64,000 nucleotides of DNA from Eubacterium sp. CAG:274 (GCA_000432155.1 FR888508.1:158041-222040); one strand, 5' to 3'; shown: positions 41,030-49,747, counted from the first letter of the stretch. The notes: a model not told the origin generated them from the sequence alone. Numbers and translations: made by a program.

Positions 41030-42133
41030 TTAATAAATAGCATTTATACCTGTATCTTTGTCTATTGTATTCATATTATAAAGCATAAGTACATCTTTTA
41101 CATTATTATGCCCATTTACAAAATCGCTTATTGCCCCTTTATAACTTCTTGGGTCAAAAACATATATCTTTTTATAATGATTTACCAAAAAAGGAATAAA
41201 TGAATTAGCATAACTATCCTTTGCAATTACTAATTCTCTATCCGTATCAATATTATTATTTGTAATCTCAATATATGAATGTAAATTATCTAAAAAAAGT
41301 GAATACTTATCCTTTTTATCAACATAGTCCATATTATAAAGGGAGTTTGTAGTCTTTTTATTATCATAATTTACAGTTAAATCATTGTTATAGCCATATA
41401 CTTTTATTACATCTCCCTCAAGAGAATAGTCATTAAGCTTAGAGTAAATAGTGCCTTTAAAATCATTTGTTACTTCCTGTATATTAAAATCTTCCTTTGG
41501 AACAGGAGTAAAACCCTTATGTTCACAATACTTTACATAGGCATAATAAGCACCATCTGTAGTCCAATGGTGGTCTAATTTATAGAAAAGCTGTTCATTA
41601 TCTCTATGTAGCATAAGACTAGGATAAACATCTATATTACTTGTAGACACAGAAGAATATATATTATTCAATGTTTCAAGCTGACTAATATCCTTGTGGT
41701 GATATGGCAATTTATCATCATAAATGGTATAAGCCGTAGGCACAAGCATTAAATCCACATTAATATTTTTAACAGCCTCATTAAACTTATTTATAGTATT
41801 TATAATTTTTCCTGTATTTTCTGGCTTTTCATACTGCTCTATTCTATAGCCATCTTTTCCAATGTAAATGTTGTTAATACAATCCATTTTTAAAACATGT
41901 TGCTCAAACTGTGTTTTACTGTTTACAAAAGTATTTTTTAAAGGAAAATGGTCAGATAAATATGCACTTACATCTGACATATAATCTCCGTCTTTTATAT
42001 CGTCCCAATTTAACTTTGGAAAACTTGCCAGACTTCTATTTTCAATTTCAGAAAAAGAACTTTTGGGCAATACAATAAAAGCTAGTAAAAACACAATAAC
42101 TATTAAAGATGTAAAAGCTGGAACAAATTTCAT
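41030..42133 (-). CDS. DHHW-motif protein (AlgX/AlgJ-like O-acetylation factor)
   Basis: 367 residues. One N-terminal membrane anchor (about 8-25), then an extracytoplasmic SGNH-like domain. The family hallmark LDHHWTTDGAYYAY is at about residue 190. These proteins work with an MBOAT acyltransferase to put acetyl groups on exported polysaccharide. It starts 11 bases after the MBOAT gene, as the last gene of the operon. The polymer modified here is unknown. Confidence 0.85.
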   Translation of the reverse strand: MKFVPAFTSLIVIVFLLAFIVLPKSSFSEIENRSLASFPKLNWDDIKDGDYMSDVSAYLSDHFPLKNTFVNSKTQFEQHVLKMDCINNIYIGKDGYRIEQYEKPENTGKIINTINKFNEAVKNINVDLMLVPTAYTIYDDKLPYHHKDISQLETLNNIYSSVSTSNIDVYPSLMLHRDNEQLFYKLDHHWTTDGAYYAYVKYCEHKGFTPVPKEDFNIQEVTNDFKGTIYSKLNDYSLEGDVIKVYGYNNDLTVNYDNKKTTNSLYNMDYVDKKDKYSLFLDNLHSYIEITNNNIDTDRELVIAKDSYANSFIPFLVNHYKKIYVFDPRSYKGAISDFVNGHNNVKDVLMLYNMNTIDKDTGINAIY

Positions 42134-42144
42134 AATTATTTACC

Positions 42145-43551
42145 TCAAAATCTAAAATACAAAAATGGATTGTAAGATGCGTTTACCAAGTATGAAACGC
42201 ACAAAATAAATAAGAAACAAAAAACAACTCCACCAAACACACTATAGGCAGTCCTATGGGTAGATGAATTTGCATATTCTTTTACTTTTGGATATATAGG
42301 TGTTGCAAATATAATTGCACTTATTAATAATATACCGTAATTCACACAATAGAATTTAAAATCATTGTCCATTAATGGCATACCATTTAAGCCAAACATT
42401 ACACCTAAATAATCTTTCAACTTTGATAAATCGTCAAAAGTAAAAATTGTAAAGCCTACAACTACAATGAATAAAGTATAAATATGTTTTAATACTCTAG
42501 GTAACTTATCTAAATACTTACCCCAAACATACTTTTCGAGAACAAGTAACACACCATAATAAGCACCCCAAAAAACAAAATTCCATGATGCACCATGCCA
42601 AAGCCCTGTAAGTGTCCATACTACAAGAATATTGAAAATATGCCTTAAACGGGAACATCTGTTACCTCCTAATGGTATATAGACATAATCTCTGAACCAA
42701 GTAGAAAGTGAAATATGCCATCTACGCCAAAATTCAGTAATAGACTTTGAAATGTATGGATAGTTAAAGTTTTCATTAAAGTTAAAACCAAGCATTTTAC
42801 CCATACCTATAGCCATATCGCCATAGCCACTAAAATCAAAATAGAGCTGAATTGAAAAAGCCACAGCACCAAGCCAAGCTGTACTAACAGAAATTTCTTT
42901 AAAATTCGAATTATTAATATAATCCCAAAGCTGACCAATATTATTTGCAATAAGAACTTTCTTAAAAAGACCTATTAAAAATCTTATAGTGCCTTTTTTA
43001 AATCCTTCATAATTTATTGTTCTAGTTTTTAATTCTCTTTCTACTGTTTCATATCTAACTATAGGTCCAGCAATAAGCTGAGGGAACATTGAAACATATG
43101 TCATAAGTGTAAGGGGATTATTTTGGACATGAGCTGTACCTCTATATACATCAATAACATAGCTCATAATCTGAAATGTAAAGAAACTTATACCTATTGG
43201 TAAACTTAACTCAAGTTCATTTATGGAAGTGCCTAAGCATTGATTGATTATTGATATAGCAAAATCTGCGTATTTAAAGAAGCCCAGAATTGCTATATTC
43301 ACAAAAACAGACAAAAATAACAATATCTTTTTGCCTGTTTCAGAACTGCTTTTGTCTATTGCTTTTCCAAAAATAAAGCCCATTAATGATGAAAAAATCA
43401 TCAAAAACACATAAACTGGCTCCCCCCAAGCATAAAATATGAGAGAAGCCACAAGCAGTACAATATTCTTAATTTTATATGGCACAACATAATATAGCAA
43501 AAGGACTATGGGAAGAAAGAAAAACAAAAATTCCAAACTACTGAATACCAT
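42145..43551 (-). CDS. MBOAT-family membrane O-acyltransferase (AlgI/DltB-like)
   Basis: 468 residues, about ten membrane helices. Moves an acetyl group from the cytoplasm across the membrane to an acceptor outside. Key features: IAGPIVRYETV, YFDFSGYGDMAIGMGKMLGF, TEFWRRWHISLSTWFRDYVYIPLGG (first part only quoted), and catalytic histidine in LTGLWHGASWNF. It lies between a DUF4358 lipoprotein gene and the DHHW gene, the common order of clostridial polysaccharide O-acetylation operons. Confidence 0.93.
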   Translation of the reverse strand: MVFSSLEFLFFFLPIVLLLYYVVPYKIKNIVLLVASLIFYAWGEPVYVFLMIFSSLMGFIFGKAIDKSSSETGKKILLFLSVFVNIAILGFFKYADFAISIINQCLGTSINELELSLPIGISFFTFQIMSYVIDVYRGTAHVQNNPLTLMTYVSMFPQLIAGPIVRYETVERELKTRTINYEGFKKGTIRFLIGLFKKVLIANNIGQLWDYINNSNFKEISVSTAWLGAVAFSIQLYFDFSGYGDMAIGMGKMLGFNFNENFNYPYISKSITEFWRRWHISLSTWFRDYVYIPLGGNRCSRLRHIFNILVVWTLTGLWHGASWNFVFWGAYYGVLLVLEKYVWGKYLDKLPRVLKHIYTLFIVVVGFTIFTFDDLSKLKDYLGVMFGLNGMPLMDNDFKFYCVNYGILLISAIIFATPIYPKVKEYANSSTHRTAYSVFGGVVFCFLFILCVSYLVNASYNPFLYFRF

Positions 43552-43564
43552 ATTGTCCTCCGAA

Positions 43565-44059
43565 TTAAATATTCTTTTCTATTGTGTCAATAATTTCGTC
43601 TGCGTTTTTAGAAATTACAAGGTACAAGTAATTTCCCTTTTCAACAACCTTGCTTTTGTCTACTAACTTAGCCTGGTCTGGGAGATTATAGTTTGTAAGT
43701 TCTTGACTTTTTTGCTTTTTATAATTTTCAAAACTTGTTTTATAACTATCAAATTTTGAAGTATCTGCTGACTTTATAATAATAATAGTTTCTGCTGAAG
43801 ACTCTGGTGTATCACTTTGAGCAAAAACATACTCGTCTAAATCTGCTGTATCTATTCCATAATAATTAGAAAGATACTGTGGGTCAAGTTCTGTAAGTTT
43901 TCCCTCTGCCATTGTTGAAACAGAAGCATATATATCCTTTACAGACTTTGACTCTACATTTTGACTGCTTTGTGTTGTTTCATTATCACTTTTATTACTG
44001 CCACAGCCAGAAACAGTAATCATCAAACCACAAACTAATATCGCAAATAATTTTTTCAC
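43565..44059 (-). CDS. DUF4358 lipoprotein
   Basis: 164 residues with a lipoprotein signal (LMITVSGCGSN, lipidated Cys near residue 19), a Ser/Asn/Gln linker and a DUF4358 domain (about 45-160). Function unknown; DUF4358 proteins are often encoded beside MBOAT/DHHW genes, as here, so an accessory role in surface polysaccharide acetylation is plausible. Confidence 0.8.
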   Translation of the reverse strand: MKKLFAILVCGLMITVSGCGSNKSDNETTQSSQNVESKSVKDIYASVSTMAEGKLTELDPQYLSNYYGIDTADLDEYVFAQSDTPESSAETIIIIKSADTSKFDSYKTSFENYKKQKSQELTNYNLPDQAKLVDKSKVVEKGNYLYLVISKNADEIIDTIEKNI

Positions 44060-44091
44060 GATAAATCCTCCCTTGATTATTTTCCTTTATT

Positions 44092-44937
44092 TTATTGATT
44101 AATATATTTAACAGCTGTATCTTTAAGGAACTGTACCCATAGGGCATAACCAGCCTTGTTGTGATGAACATAACCGTCACTAGAATATTCTGCCGGCAAT
44201 GAATTTCCGTCTTTAGTCATTTTACTAGCAAGGTCAAGGTAAGTAGCACCCCACTCCTTACAATGACTTTCCAAATATTGATTATAGACCTTAATTCCTG
44301 CATTAGTAAAATGTTCTTTTTCCTTACCATTTACAATATAAGTAAGGCTTATAACATAAATTTTACTATTTGGAGATGCCTCTTTTATTTTTTCTATAAG
44401 CTGTCCGTACTTTTTACCAACTTTTTCAGCTGATACACCATTTAACTCATTAATGCCAAGATTAACGAATACTCTTTCCGGCTTAATTTCTGCTATAGAG
44501 GTAGTTACAGGTTGAGATACACCTTTATACATAGGATGAACCACACCACTTCCAGCTGGCTTTAAAGCATCGCCTACACCGTAACTAACAGAAGCAAGAA
44601 ATACAGCTTTCTTCAAAAATTCTGGAGCTTCACTAGATGAAGCATAGCCGGCAAATCCAGCCATAATAGAATCCCCAACAAACACAGAATTGTTATAGAA
44701 TTTTTCAGCAACAGCCTCTACATTTGATGTATCAACAGTAGTACCCTCTGCTGACACATTTTCAGAGGAAGTTCCCTCTGTGATTTCATTTCCATATTCA
44801 TCAATATTACCATTTGCCCTACGATAACCACCAATGAAAAAGGCTGCTGTCAAAATACCTATCAGAATAAGAAGCAGTACATATACCCTATTACTTCCAC
44901 TTACACCCCTATCATAATAATTACGATGTCTTTGCAT
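44092..44937 (-). CDS. Membrane-anchored SGNH/GDSL hydrolase
   Basis: 281 residues. N-terminal membrane helix (about 17-37), then an outward SGNH domain: block I VGDSIMAGFAGY (catalytic Ser), Gly/Asn in NLGINELNG, and the Asp-x-x-His dyad in SSDGYVHHNKAGY. Probably transfers or removes acetyl groups on surface glycans, together with the MBOAT and DHHW proteins encoded downstream. The gap to the next gene is 32 bases. Confidence 0.85.
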   Translation of the reverse strand: MQRHRNYYDRGVSGSNRVYVLLLILIGILTAAFFIGGYRRANGNIDEYGNEITEGTSSENVSAEGTTVDTSNVEAVAEKFYNNSVFVGDSIMAGFAGYASSSEAPEFLKKAVFLASVSYGVGDALKPAGSGVVHPMYKGVSQPVTTSIAEIKPERVFVNLGINELNGVSAEKVGKKYGQLIEKIKEASPNSKIYVISLTYIVNGKEKEHFTNAGIKVYNQYLESHCKEWGATYLDLASKMTKDGNSLPAEYSSDGYVHHNKAGYALWVQFLKDTAVKYINQ

Positions 44938-44958
44938 AATTCCTCCGATGTGAGATAA

Positions 44959-45948
44959 TTATAATTCATAGTATTTTAAAACATCAAATATTGCATCTTC
45001 AATGGAATATTCTGGTTTCCAATCTATTGTGCGTTTCGCAAGCTGAATATTGGCATATGAACCACCTATATCGCCCTCGCGGCGTTTACCCATAACTGTG
45101 TTGATTTTTTCCTGTGTAACATTTTCAAAAGCAATTATAAATTCCTTTACTGTTACATCAACGCCTGAGCCTATATTTAATGAAAGATAATTTGTATAAT
45201 CTTTTCCAGCTCTTTCAAAAGCCTTATCAAAATTAAGAACAGCCTTACAGTTAGCCATAGCCAAATCTCTTACATGAATATAATCTCTTATACAAGTACC
45301 GTCACGAGTATCCCAATCATCGCCAGAAATAACAAACTGGCGTTCTTCATATTTAAGAATTTTCACAAGCTTTTCTAATATATTTGAACCGGCTTTGTGA
45401 GGAAGTTCATGTCTAGTCTGTGGGTCTGCACCAATAGGATTAAAATATCTTAAAGTAATGCAACGCATACCATAGGCATTACAAAAATCCTTCAAAATCA
45501 TTTCAGTAATATACTTACTTCTGCCAAAAGGACTTCTAGGCTTTAATGGTGACCTTTCTGTAACAACATAGCCAGGTGCATCATCATATATTGAAGCCGT
45601 TGAAGCATATATAATATTTTTAATACCTCTATTTTTTAATAAATGGAAAAGTTCCATAGATGTTACAACATTCTGATAATAAAAATCATATGGATGATTA
45701 ACTGATTTTGCAACTGCAGAAACCATTGCATTGTGAATTACAAAATCTATATCCGGATGTTCATCTAAAATCTTTGAAATACTTTCCTTATCTGTAATAT
45801 CAGCCTTATAAAAATGACAACCAGGCAAAGTATACTTGTCAGCATCATCTACATGGTCAATAACTACTGCCTCAATTCCACAATCCGATAAGGCATAACA
45901 AATATTGCGGCCTAAATACCCTATACCGCCAGTAACCAAAACTTTCAT
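44959..45948 (-). CDS. NAD-dependent UDP-sugar epimerase, GalE-like, with Tyr-to-Phe change
   Basis: 329 residues of the extended SDR class. Cofactor motif GGIGYLGR (7-14), STASIY with the catalytic-type Thr/Ser at 116-117, and the rest aligns well with UDP-glucose 4-epimerase (RYFNPIGADP, GSGVDVTVKEF). The catalytic Tyr-x-x-x-Lys is Phe141-Gly-Arg-Ser-Lys145: the sequence AGT CCT TTT GGC AGA AGT AAG is clear. The tyrosine is the general acid/base in GalE, so activity may be strongly reduced or the chemistry different. GAGGTG precedes ATG 45948. First gene of the surface operon. Confidence 0.8.
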   Translation of the reverse strand: MKVLVTGGIGYLGRNICYALSDCGIEAVVIDHVDDADKYTLPGCHFYKADITDKESISKILDEHPDIDFVIHNAMVSAVAKSVNHPYDFYYQNVVTSMELFHLLKNRGIKNIIYASTASIYDDAPGYVVTERSPLKPRSPFGRSKYITEMILKDFCNAYGMRCITLRYFNPIGADPQTRHELPHKAGSNILEKLVKILKYEERQFVISGDDWDTRDGTCIRDYIHVRDLAMANCKAVLNFDKAFERAGKDYTNYLSLNIGSGVDVTVKEFIIAFENVTQEKINTVMGKRREGDIGGSYANIQLAKRTIDWKPEYSIEDAIFDVLKYYEL

Positions 45949-45986
45949 CCACAACACCTCTAATATTTTCAATGAATATATATTAT

Positions 45987-46015
45987 ATAGTAATCTATTT
46001 TGAGCTAAATATCAA
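45987..46015 (-). promoter_or_regulatory. Promoter of the galE-like/O-acetylation operon
   Basis: Minus strand TTGATA (46015-46010), 17-base spacer, TACTAT (45992-45987). Confidence 0.5.
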
Positions 46016-46048
46016 GTACAAGTTCGACAAAAAAATCAATAAATTTAC

Positions 46049-46077
46049 TTGACTTAATATCATTTTTTTGTTAATAT
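46049..46077 (+). promoter_or_regulatory. Promoter of the thi operon
   Basis: TTGACT (46049-46054), 17-base spacer, TAATAT (46072-46077). Transcription should start near 46084. Confidence 0.7.
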
Positions 46078-46083
46078 ATATTA

Positions 46084-46173
46084 CAGAGTATGACTAGGGT
46101 CACACGAAGGGGTACACCACCATGGGTGTAGTTTTTTGTGTGCCCTTTTTTTGTGTCCGAAAGGAGGTTCTTT
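46084..46173 (+). promoter_or_regulatory. thiS leader with terminator hairpin (candidate attenuator)
   Basis: About 90-base leader. Outer stem GGG-T-CACAC (46097-46105) / GTGTGCCC (46138-46145) with a bulged T, inner stem TACACC (46113-46118) / GGTGTA (46125-46130), then seven T (46146-46152). That is a complete intrinsic terminator ahead of thiS. None of the TPP-riboswitch landmarks (CTGAGA, GGGTGC, ACCTGA) are present. I recall that a thiS-associated RNA motif has been proposed from comparative genomics, but I cannot confirm a match here. Confidence 0.65.
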
Positions 46174-46371
46174 ATGCTTAAAATAAACGGAAAAGACGAA
46201 AGTTCATACATTGGTAAAACTGTTTCTGAATATATTAAATCTGCTGATTACAAGCAATCTGCCCTTGCTGTGGAATTGAATAATGAAATTCTTTCCAAAA
46301 AGGCTTATGACACAACAGTTTTAAAAGACAATGATGTTTTAGAAATAGTATGCTTTATGGGTGGAGGCTGA
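46174..46371 (+). CDS. thiS: Sulfur carrier protein ThiS
   Basis: 65-residue ubiquitin-like carrier that is adenylated and then thiocarboxylated at its C-terminal glycine to give sulfur to the thiazole ring. The chain ends VCFMGGG, as required. AAAGGAGG precedes ATG 46174; the longer reading begins inside the leader hairpin. First gene of thiS-thiF-thiG-thiH-tenI. Confidence 0.92.
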   Translation: MLKINGKDESSYIGKTVSEYIKSADYKQSALAVELNNEILSKKAYDTTVLKDNDVLEIVCFMGGG

Positions 46372-46372
46372 T

Positions 46373-47176
46373 ATGTTAATAAAGCTAAATGGCAAAAATT
46401 ATGAAACCAATTCCAAGAATATTTCAGAGCTTATTTCTGAAACAAAAAGCAATAACTGTGTTGTAATCTTTGAAGGCTTTCAAACTAATGAAAATTTAGA
46501 GCTTTCAGAAAATTGTAACATCAGCCTTATACAAAAAGGTATACTTCCTCCCCTTGACGAATTAGAGGCTTTAATTTCAGCAAGACATACCCCAAAGGTA
46601 TATGATAAATTAAAGCAAAGTTCTGTTGCCGTTGCCGGTCTAGGTGGTTTAGGTTCTAATATTGTTATGGCACTTGCCAGAAGTGGTGTAGGTCATATCC
46701 ACATTGTAGATTTTGATATTGTTGAACCTAGTAATCTTAACAGACAAAATTATAGAATTAAGGATTTGGGCAAATACAAAACAGAGGCATTAAAGGAACA
46801 AGTTGAAGAAGTAAACCCTTTTGTAAAAATTACATATGAAAACACAAAAGTAACGGAAGATAATGCCGTTGAACTATTTAAGGACTACAACATTGTATGT
46901 GAGGCATTTGATAAGGCTGAATACAAAGCTATGCTCATAAATACATTATTGACAGAAACTAAAAATGTAACTGTTGTTTCTGGCTCTGGTATGGCCGGAT
47001 ATGAAAGCAGTAATACAATAAATACCAAAAAAATTAACAATAGATTTTATATTTGTGGCGATGGTGTAACCCCAGCTGAAATTGGCAGAGGACTTATGGC
47101 TCCTCGTGTAGGCATATGTGCTATGCATCAAGCAAATACAATATTGAGATTGTTACTAGGTATAGATGAAGTATAA
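46373..47176 (+). CDS. thiF: ThiF-family adenylyltransferase with N-terminal ThiS-like domain
   Basis: Activates ThiS as acyl-adenylate. 267 residues: the C-terminal 195 form the E1-like domain (VAVAGLGGLGSNIVM, nucleotide loop; NLNRQNYR). Unusually for ThiF in general but known in clostridia, the first 60 residues form a ThiS-like ubiquitin fold (MLIKLNGKNYETNSKNISEL) that ends ILPP and lacks the Gly-Gly end, so it cannot act as carrier. The zinc CxxC pairs of MoeB-like enzymes are absent. ATG 46373 lies directly after the thiS stop. Confidence 0.88.
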   Translation: MLIKLNGKNYETNSKNISELISETKSNNCVVIFEGFQTNENLELSENCNISLIQKGILPPLDELEALISARHTPKVYDKLKQSSVAVAGLGGLGSNIVMALARSGVGHIHIVDFDIVEPSNLNRQNYRIKDLGKYKTEALKEQVEEVNPFVKITYENTKVTEDNAVELFKDYNIVCEAFDKAEYKAMLINTLLTETKNVTVVSGSGMAGYESSNTINTKKINNRFYICGDGVTPAEIGRGLMAPRVGICAMHQANTILRLLLGIDEV

Positions 47177-47189
47177 AGGAGATAAAAAA

Positions 47190-47960
47190 ATGGAAAACAA
47201 TAAATTAATTATAGGTGGTCACGAATTTAATTCAAGATTTATATTAGGTTCAGGAAAATATTCTCTTGACTTAATTAAGGCAGCCGTTGAAAATGCTGGT
47301 GCTGAAATTATTACACTTGCTTTAAGGCGTGCACAGGCTGGTAATGTAGATAATATTATGGACTTCATTCCAAAGAATGTTACACTTTTACCTAATACAT
47401 CTGGTGCAAGAAATGCTGACGAGGCTGTAAGAATTGCAAGACTTTCAAGAGAAGTTGGCTATGGCGATTTTGTAAAAATTGAAATTATGAGAGATAGTAA
47501 GTATCTTCTTCCAGATAATTATGAAACTTTAAAAGCAACTGAAATTCTTGCAAAAGAAGGTTTTGTAGTAATGCCTTATATGTACCCAGATATTAATACT
47601 GCCAGAGATTTAGTAAATGCCGGTGCTGCTGCTGTTATGCCTTTAGCTGCTCCTATTGGTTCAAACAAAGGTCTTTGCACAAAAGAATTTATACAGATTT
47701 TAATTGATGAAATTGAACTTCCTATTATTGTAGATGCTGGTATTGGTAAGCCATCTCAGGCTTGCGAGGCTATGGAAATGGGTGCTGCTGCCGTTATGGC
47801 AAACACAGCTATTGCAACTGCCGGTAATGTTCCAGCTATGGCTGAGGCTTTCAAAAAGGCTATTGAAGCTGGTAGAACAGCATACCTTGCTAAACTTGGT
47901 AGAGTAATAGAAAAAGGTGCTGTTGCATCATCACCATTAACAGGATTTTTACAGGACTAA
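47190..47960 (+). CDS. thiG: Thiazole synthase
   Basis: Builds the thiazole phosphate ring from deoxyxylulose phosphate, dehydroglycine and ThiS thiocarboxylate. 256 residues of TIM-barrel fold: RFILGSGKYS at the start, the Schiff-base Lys region FVKIEIM, phosphate site around DAGIGKPSQACEAMEMGAAAV (quoted here as DAGIGKPSQA). GGAG precedes ATG 47190. Works with ThiH encoded next. Confidence 0.95.
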   Translation: MENNKLIIGGHEFNSRFILGSGKYSLDLIKAAVENAGAEIITLALRRAQAGNVDNIMDFIPKNVTLLPNTSGARNADEAVRIARLSREVGYGDFVKIEIMRDSKYLLPDNYETLKATEILAKEGFVVMPYMYPDINTARDLVNAGAAAVMPLAAPIGSNKGLCTKEFIQILIDEIELPIIVDAGIGKPSQACEAMEMGAAAVMANTAIATAGNVPAMAEAFKKAIEAGRTAYLAKLGRVIEKGAVASSPLTGFLQD

Positions 47961-47975
47961 GGAGGACATTTAACA

Positions 47976-49130
47976 ATGAGTGAAGAAAGAATTGACCATA
48001 TGAAGTACCTTCCTCAAATGGAAAATATAGGTTCTGAAATTCAGGACGAGGTTATTTCAGAAATGGAAAACTATGACCCAAACAAGTATACAGCAAACGA
48101 TGTACTTGAGGCTTTAAAGCACGACAATATTACTCCAGAAGATTTTAAAGCTCTCCTTTCCCCTGCTGCCCTCCCTCTTTTGGAACAGATTGCTCAAAAG
48201 GCACAGGTAGAAACTAGAAAGCATTTTGGTAATTCAATTTATATGTTTACACCTTTGTATATTGCCAATTATTGCGATAACTACTGTATTTACTGTGGTT
48301 TCAACTGCCATAACAAAATACATAGAGCAAAGTTAAATATGGAAGAAATAGAAAAAGAAATGCAGGCTATTGCTGAAACTGGTCTTGAAGAAATACTTAT
48401 TCTTACTGGCGAAAGTGAAAAAATGTCTAGCGTAGAGTACATTGGCGAGGCTTGTAAAATAGCTAAGAAGTATTTCAGAATGGTTGGTCTTGAAATTTAT
48501 CCAGTAAACTCTGACCAGTACGCATATCTTCATGAATGTGGCGTAGATTATGTTACTGTTTTCCAGGAAACTTACAACTCTGACAAATATGAAACTCTCC
48601 ACCTTGCTGGTAACAAGAGAATTTGGCCTTACAGATTTAATACTCAGGAAAGAGCATTAATGGGTGGTATGAGAGGTGTAGGCTTTGCTGCATTACTTGG
48701 TCTTGATGACTTTAGAAAAGATGCTTTTGCCTGTGGTTACCACGCATATTTATTACAGCGTAAATATCCAAAGGCTGAAATTGCTATGTCTTGTCCAAGA
48801 TTAAGACCTATTATAAACAACGATAAAATCAATCCTAAAGATGTACACGAGCCTCAGCTTTTACAGGTAATCTGTGCTTATAGACTTCTTCTTCCTTTTG
48901 CTAGTATTACAATTTCTACTAGAGAATGTGAAAGATTTAGAAATAATGTAATCAAGATTGCTGCCACAAAGATTTCTGCTGGTGTAAATGTAGGTATTGG
49001 CGGTCATACTGGAGAAGAAAAAGGCGACGAACAGTTTGAAATTTCTGACGGCAGAAGTGTTGAAGAAGTTTTCAATGCCATTAAGGAACAAGGTTTACAG
49101 CCTGTAATGAGTGATTACATTTATGTGTAA
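47976..49130 (+). CDS. thiH: 2-iminoacetate synthase ThiH (radical SAM)
   Basis: Cleaves tyrosine to dehydroglycine for ThiG; the anaerobic route, instead of the oxygen-dependent ThiO. 384 residues. The radical-SAM motif is CDNYCIYCGF (C-x3-C-x2-C, about residues 105-112). The C-terminal region carries ISTRECERFRNN and GIGGHTGEE. AAGGAGG lies ahead of ATG 47976. Its last codons overlap the next gene. Confidence 0.95.
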   Translation: MSEERIDHMKYLPQMENIGSEIQDEVISEMENYDPNKYTANDVLEALKHDNITPEDFKALLSPAALPLLEQIAQKAQVETRKHFGNSIYMFTPLYIANYCDNYCIYCGFNCHNKIHRAKLNMEEIEKEMQAIAETGLEEILILTGESEKMSSVEYIGEACKIAKKYFRMVGLEIYPVNSDQYAYLHECGVDYVTVFQETYNSDKYETLHLAGNKRIWPYRFNTQERALMGGMRGVGFAALLGLDDFRKDAFACGYHAYLLQRKYPKAEIAMSCPRLRPIINNDKINPKDVHEPQLLQVICAYRLLLPFASITISTRECERFRNNVIKIAATKISAGVNVGIGGHTGEEKGDEQFEISDGRSVEEVFNAIKEQGLQPVMSDYIYV

Positions 49131-49665
49131 AATAGCCATAACTAATCGTAAATTATGCAATAATCTTTTAGAACAATTAGAAATACTAAATCATTCAGAT
49201 TTTGATTATGTCATATTAAGGGAAAAGGATTTAACACAACAGGAATATTTTTCTCTTGCAAAAAAAGCAATGAAAATTTGCAAAAAAACTTTAATTCTAC
49301 ATCATTTTACTGATGTAGCTATAGAGCTTGATTGTAAAAATATTCATCTCTCTATGACAGATTTGGAAAAAGATGCTGAAAAATTAAAACACTTTAATAT
49401 TATAGGTGCTTCTACTCATAGCCTTGAAGAGGCTAAAATAGCAGAAAAACTAGGTGCAACCTATATTACAGCAAGTCATATCTTTGCTACAGACTGCAAA
49501 AAAGGCTTAGAACCCAGAGGTTTAGATTTCTTAAAAAATATATGTGACAATGTAAATATACCTGTGTTTGCTTTAGGTGGTATAAATGAAGATAATTCTA
49601 AATATTGCTATGAAAATGGTGCAAAAGGTGTATGTATGATGTCACAGGCTATGAAATATAGATAA
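49123..49665 (+). CDS. tenI: TenI-like thiazole tautomerase (ThiE family)
   Basis: 180 residues of the ThiE/TenI TIM-barrel family. The segment HIFATDCKKGLEPRGLDFL matches the TenI type (a Bacillus thiazole tautomerase) better than the GPIF-x-T-x-TK phosphate-binding motif of genuine thiamine-phosphate synthase. Also LREKDL near the start and FALGGI in the last third. The cluster holds only thiazole-branch genes (no thiC or thiD), which agrees with a thiazole tautomerase. ATG 49123 overlaps the thiH stop, so it is translationally coupled. thiE remains possible. Confidence 0.7.
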   Translation: MCKIAITNRKLCNNLLEQLEILNHSDFDYVILREKDLTQQEYFSLAKKAMKICKKTLILHHFTDVAIELDCKNIHLSMTDLEKDAEKLKHFNIIGASTHSLEEAKIAEKLGATYITASHIFATDCKKGLEPRGLDFLKNICDNVNIPVFALGGINEDNSKYCYENGAKGVCMMSQAMKYR

Positions 49666-49685
49666 ATATTTTTAAACTAAATGGT

Positions 49686-49747
49686 CAGAACATTTTGCAA
49701 AGCAAAATGTAGCTTGTAAACAAGCTATCGGATTTATCTTTCCGATT
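49686..49747 (+). repeat. Three-hairpin intergenic repeat, copy 3
   Basis: Stem 1 ACATTTTGC / GCAAAATGT, stem 2 AGCTTG / CAAGCT (compensated A-T instead of G-C), stem 3 ATCGGA / TCCGAT. Tail-to-tail gap between tenI and hslO. Confidence 0.88.

Noticed and set aside
46084..46173. TPP riboswitch before thiS
   Set aside because: None of the conserved TPP aptamer segments is present and the leader is too short for it.
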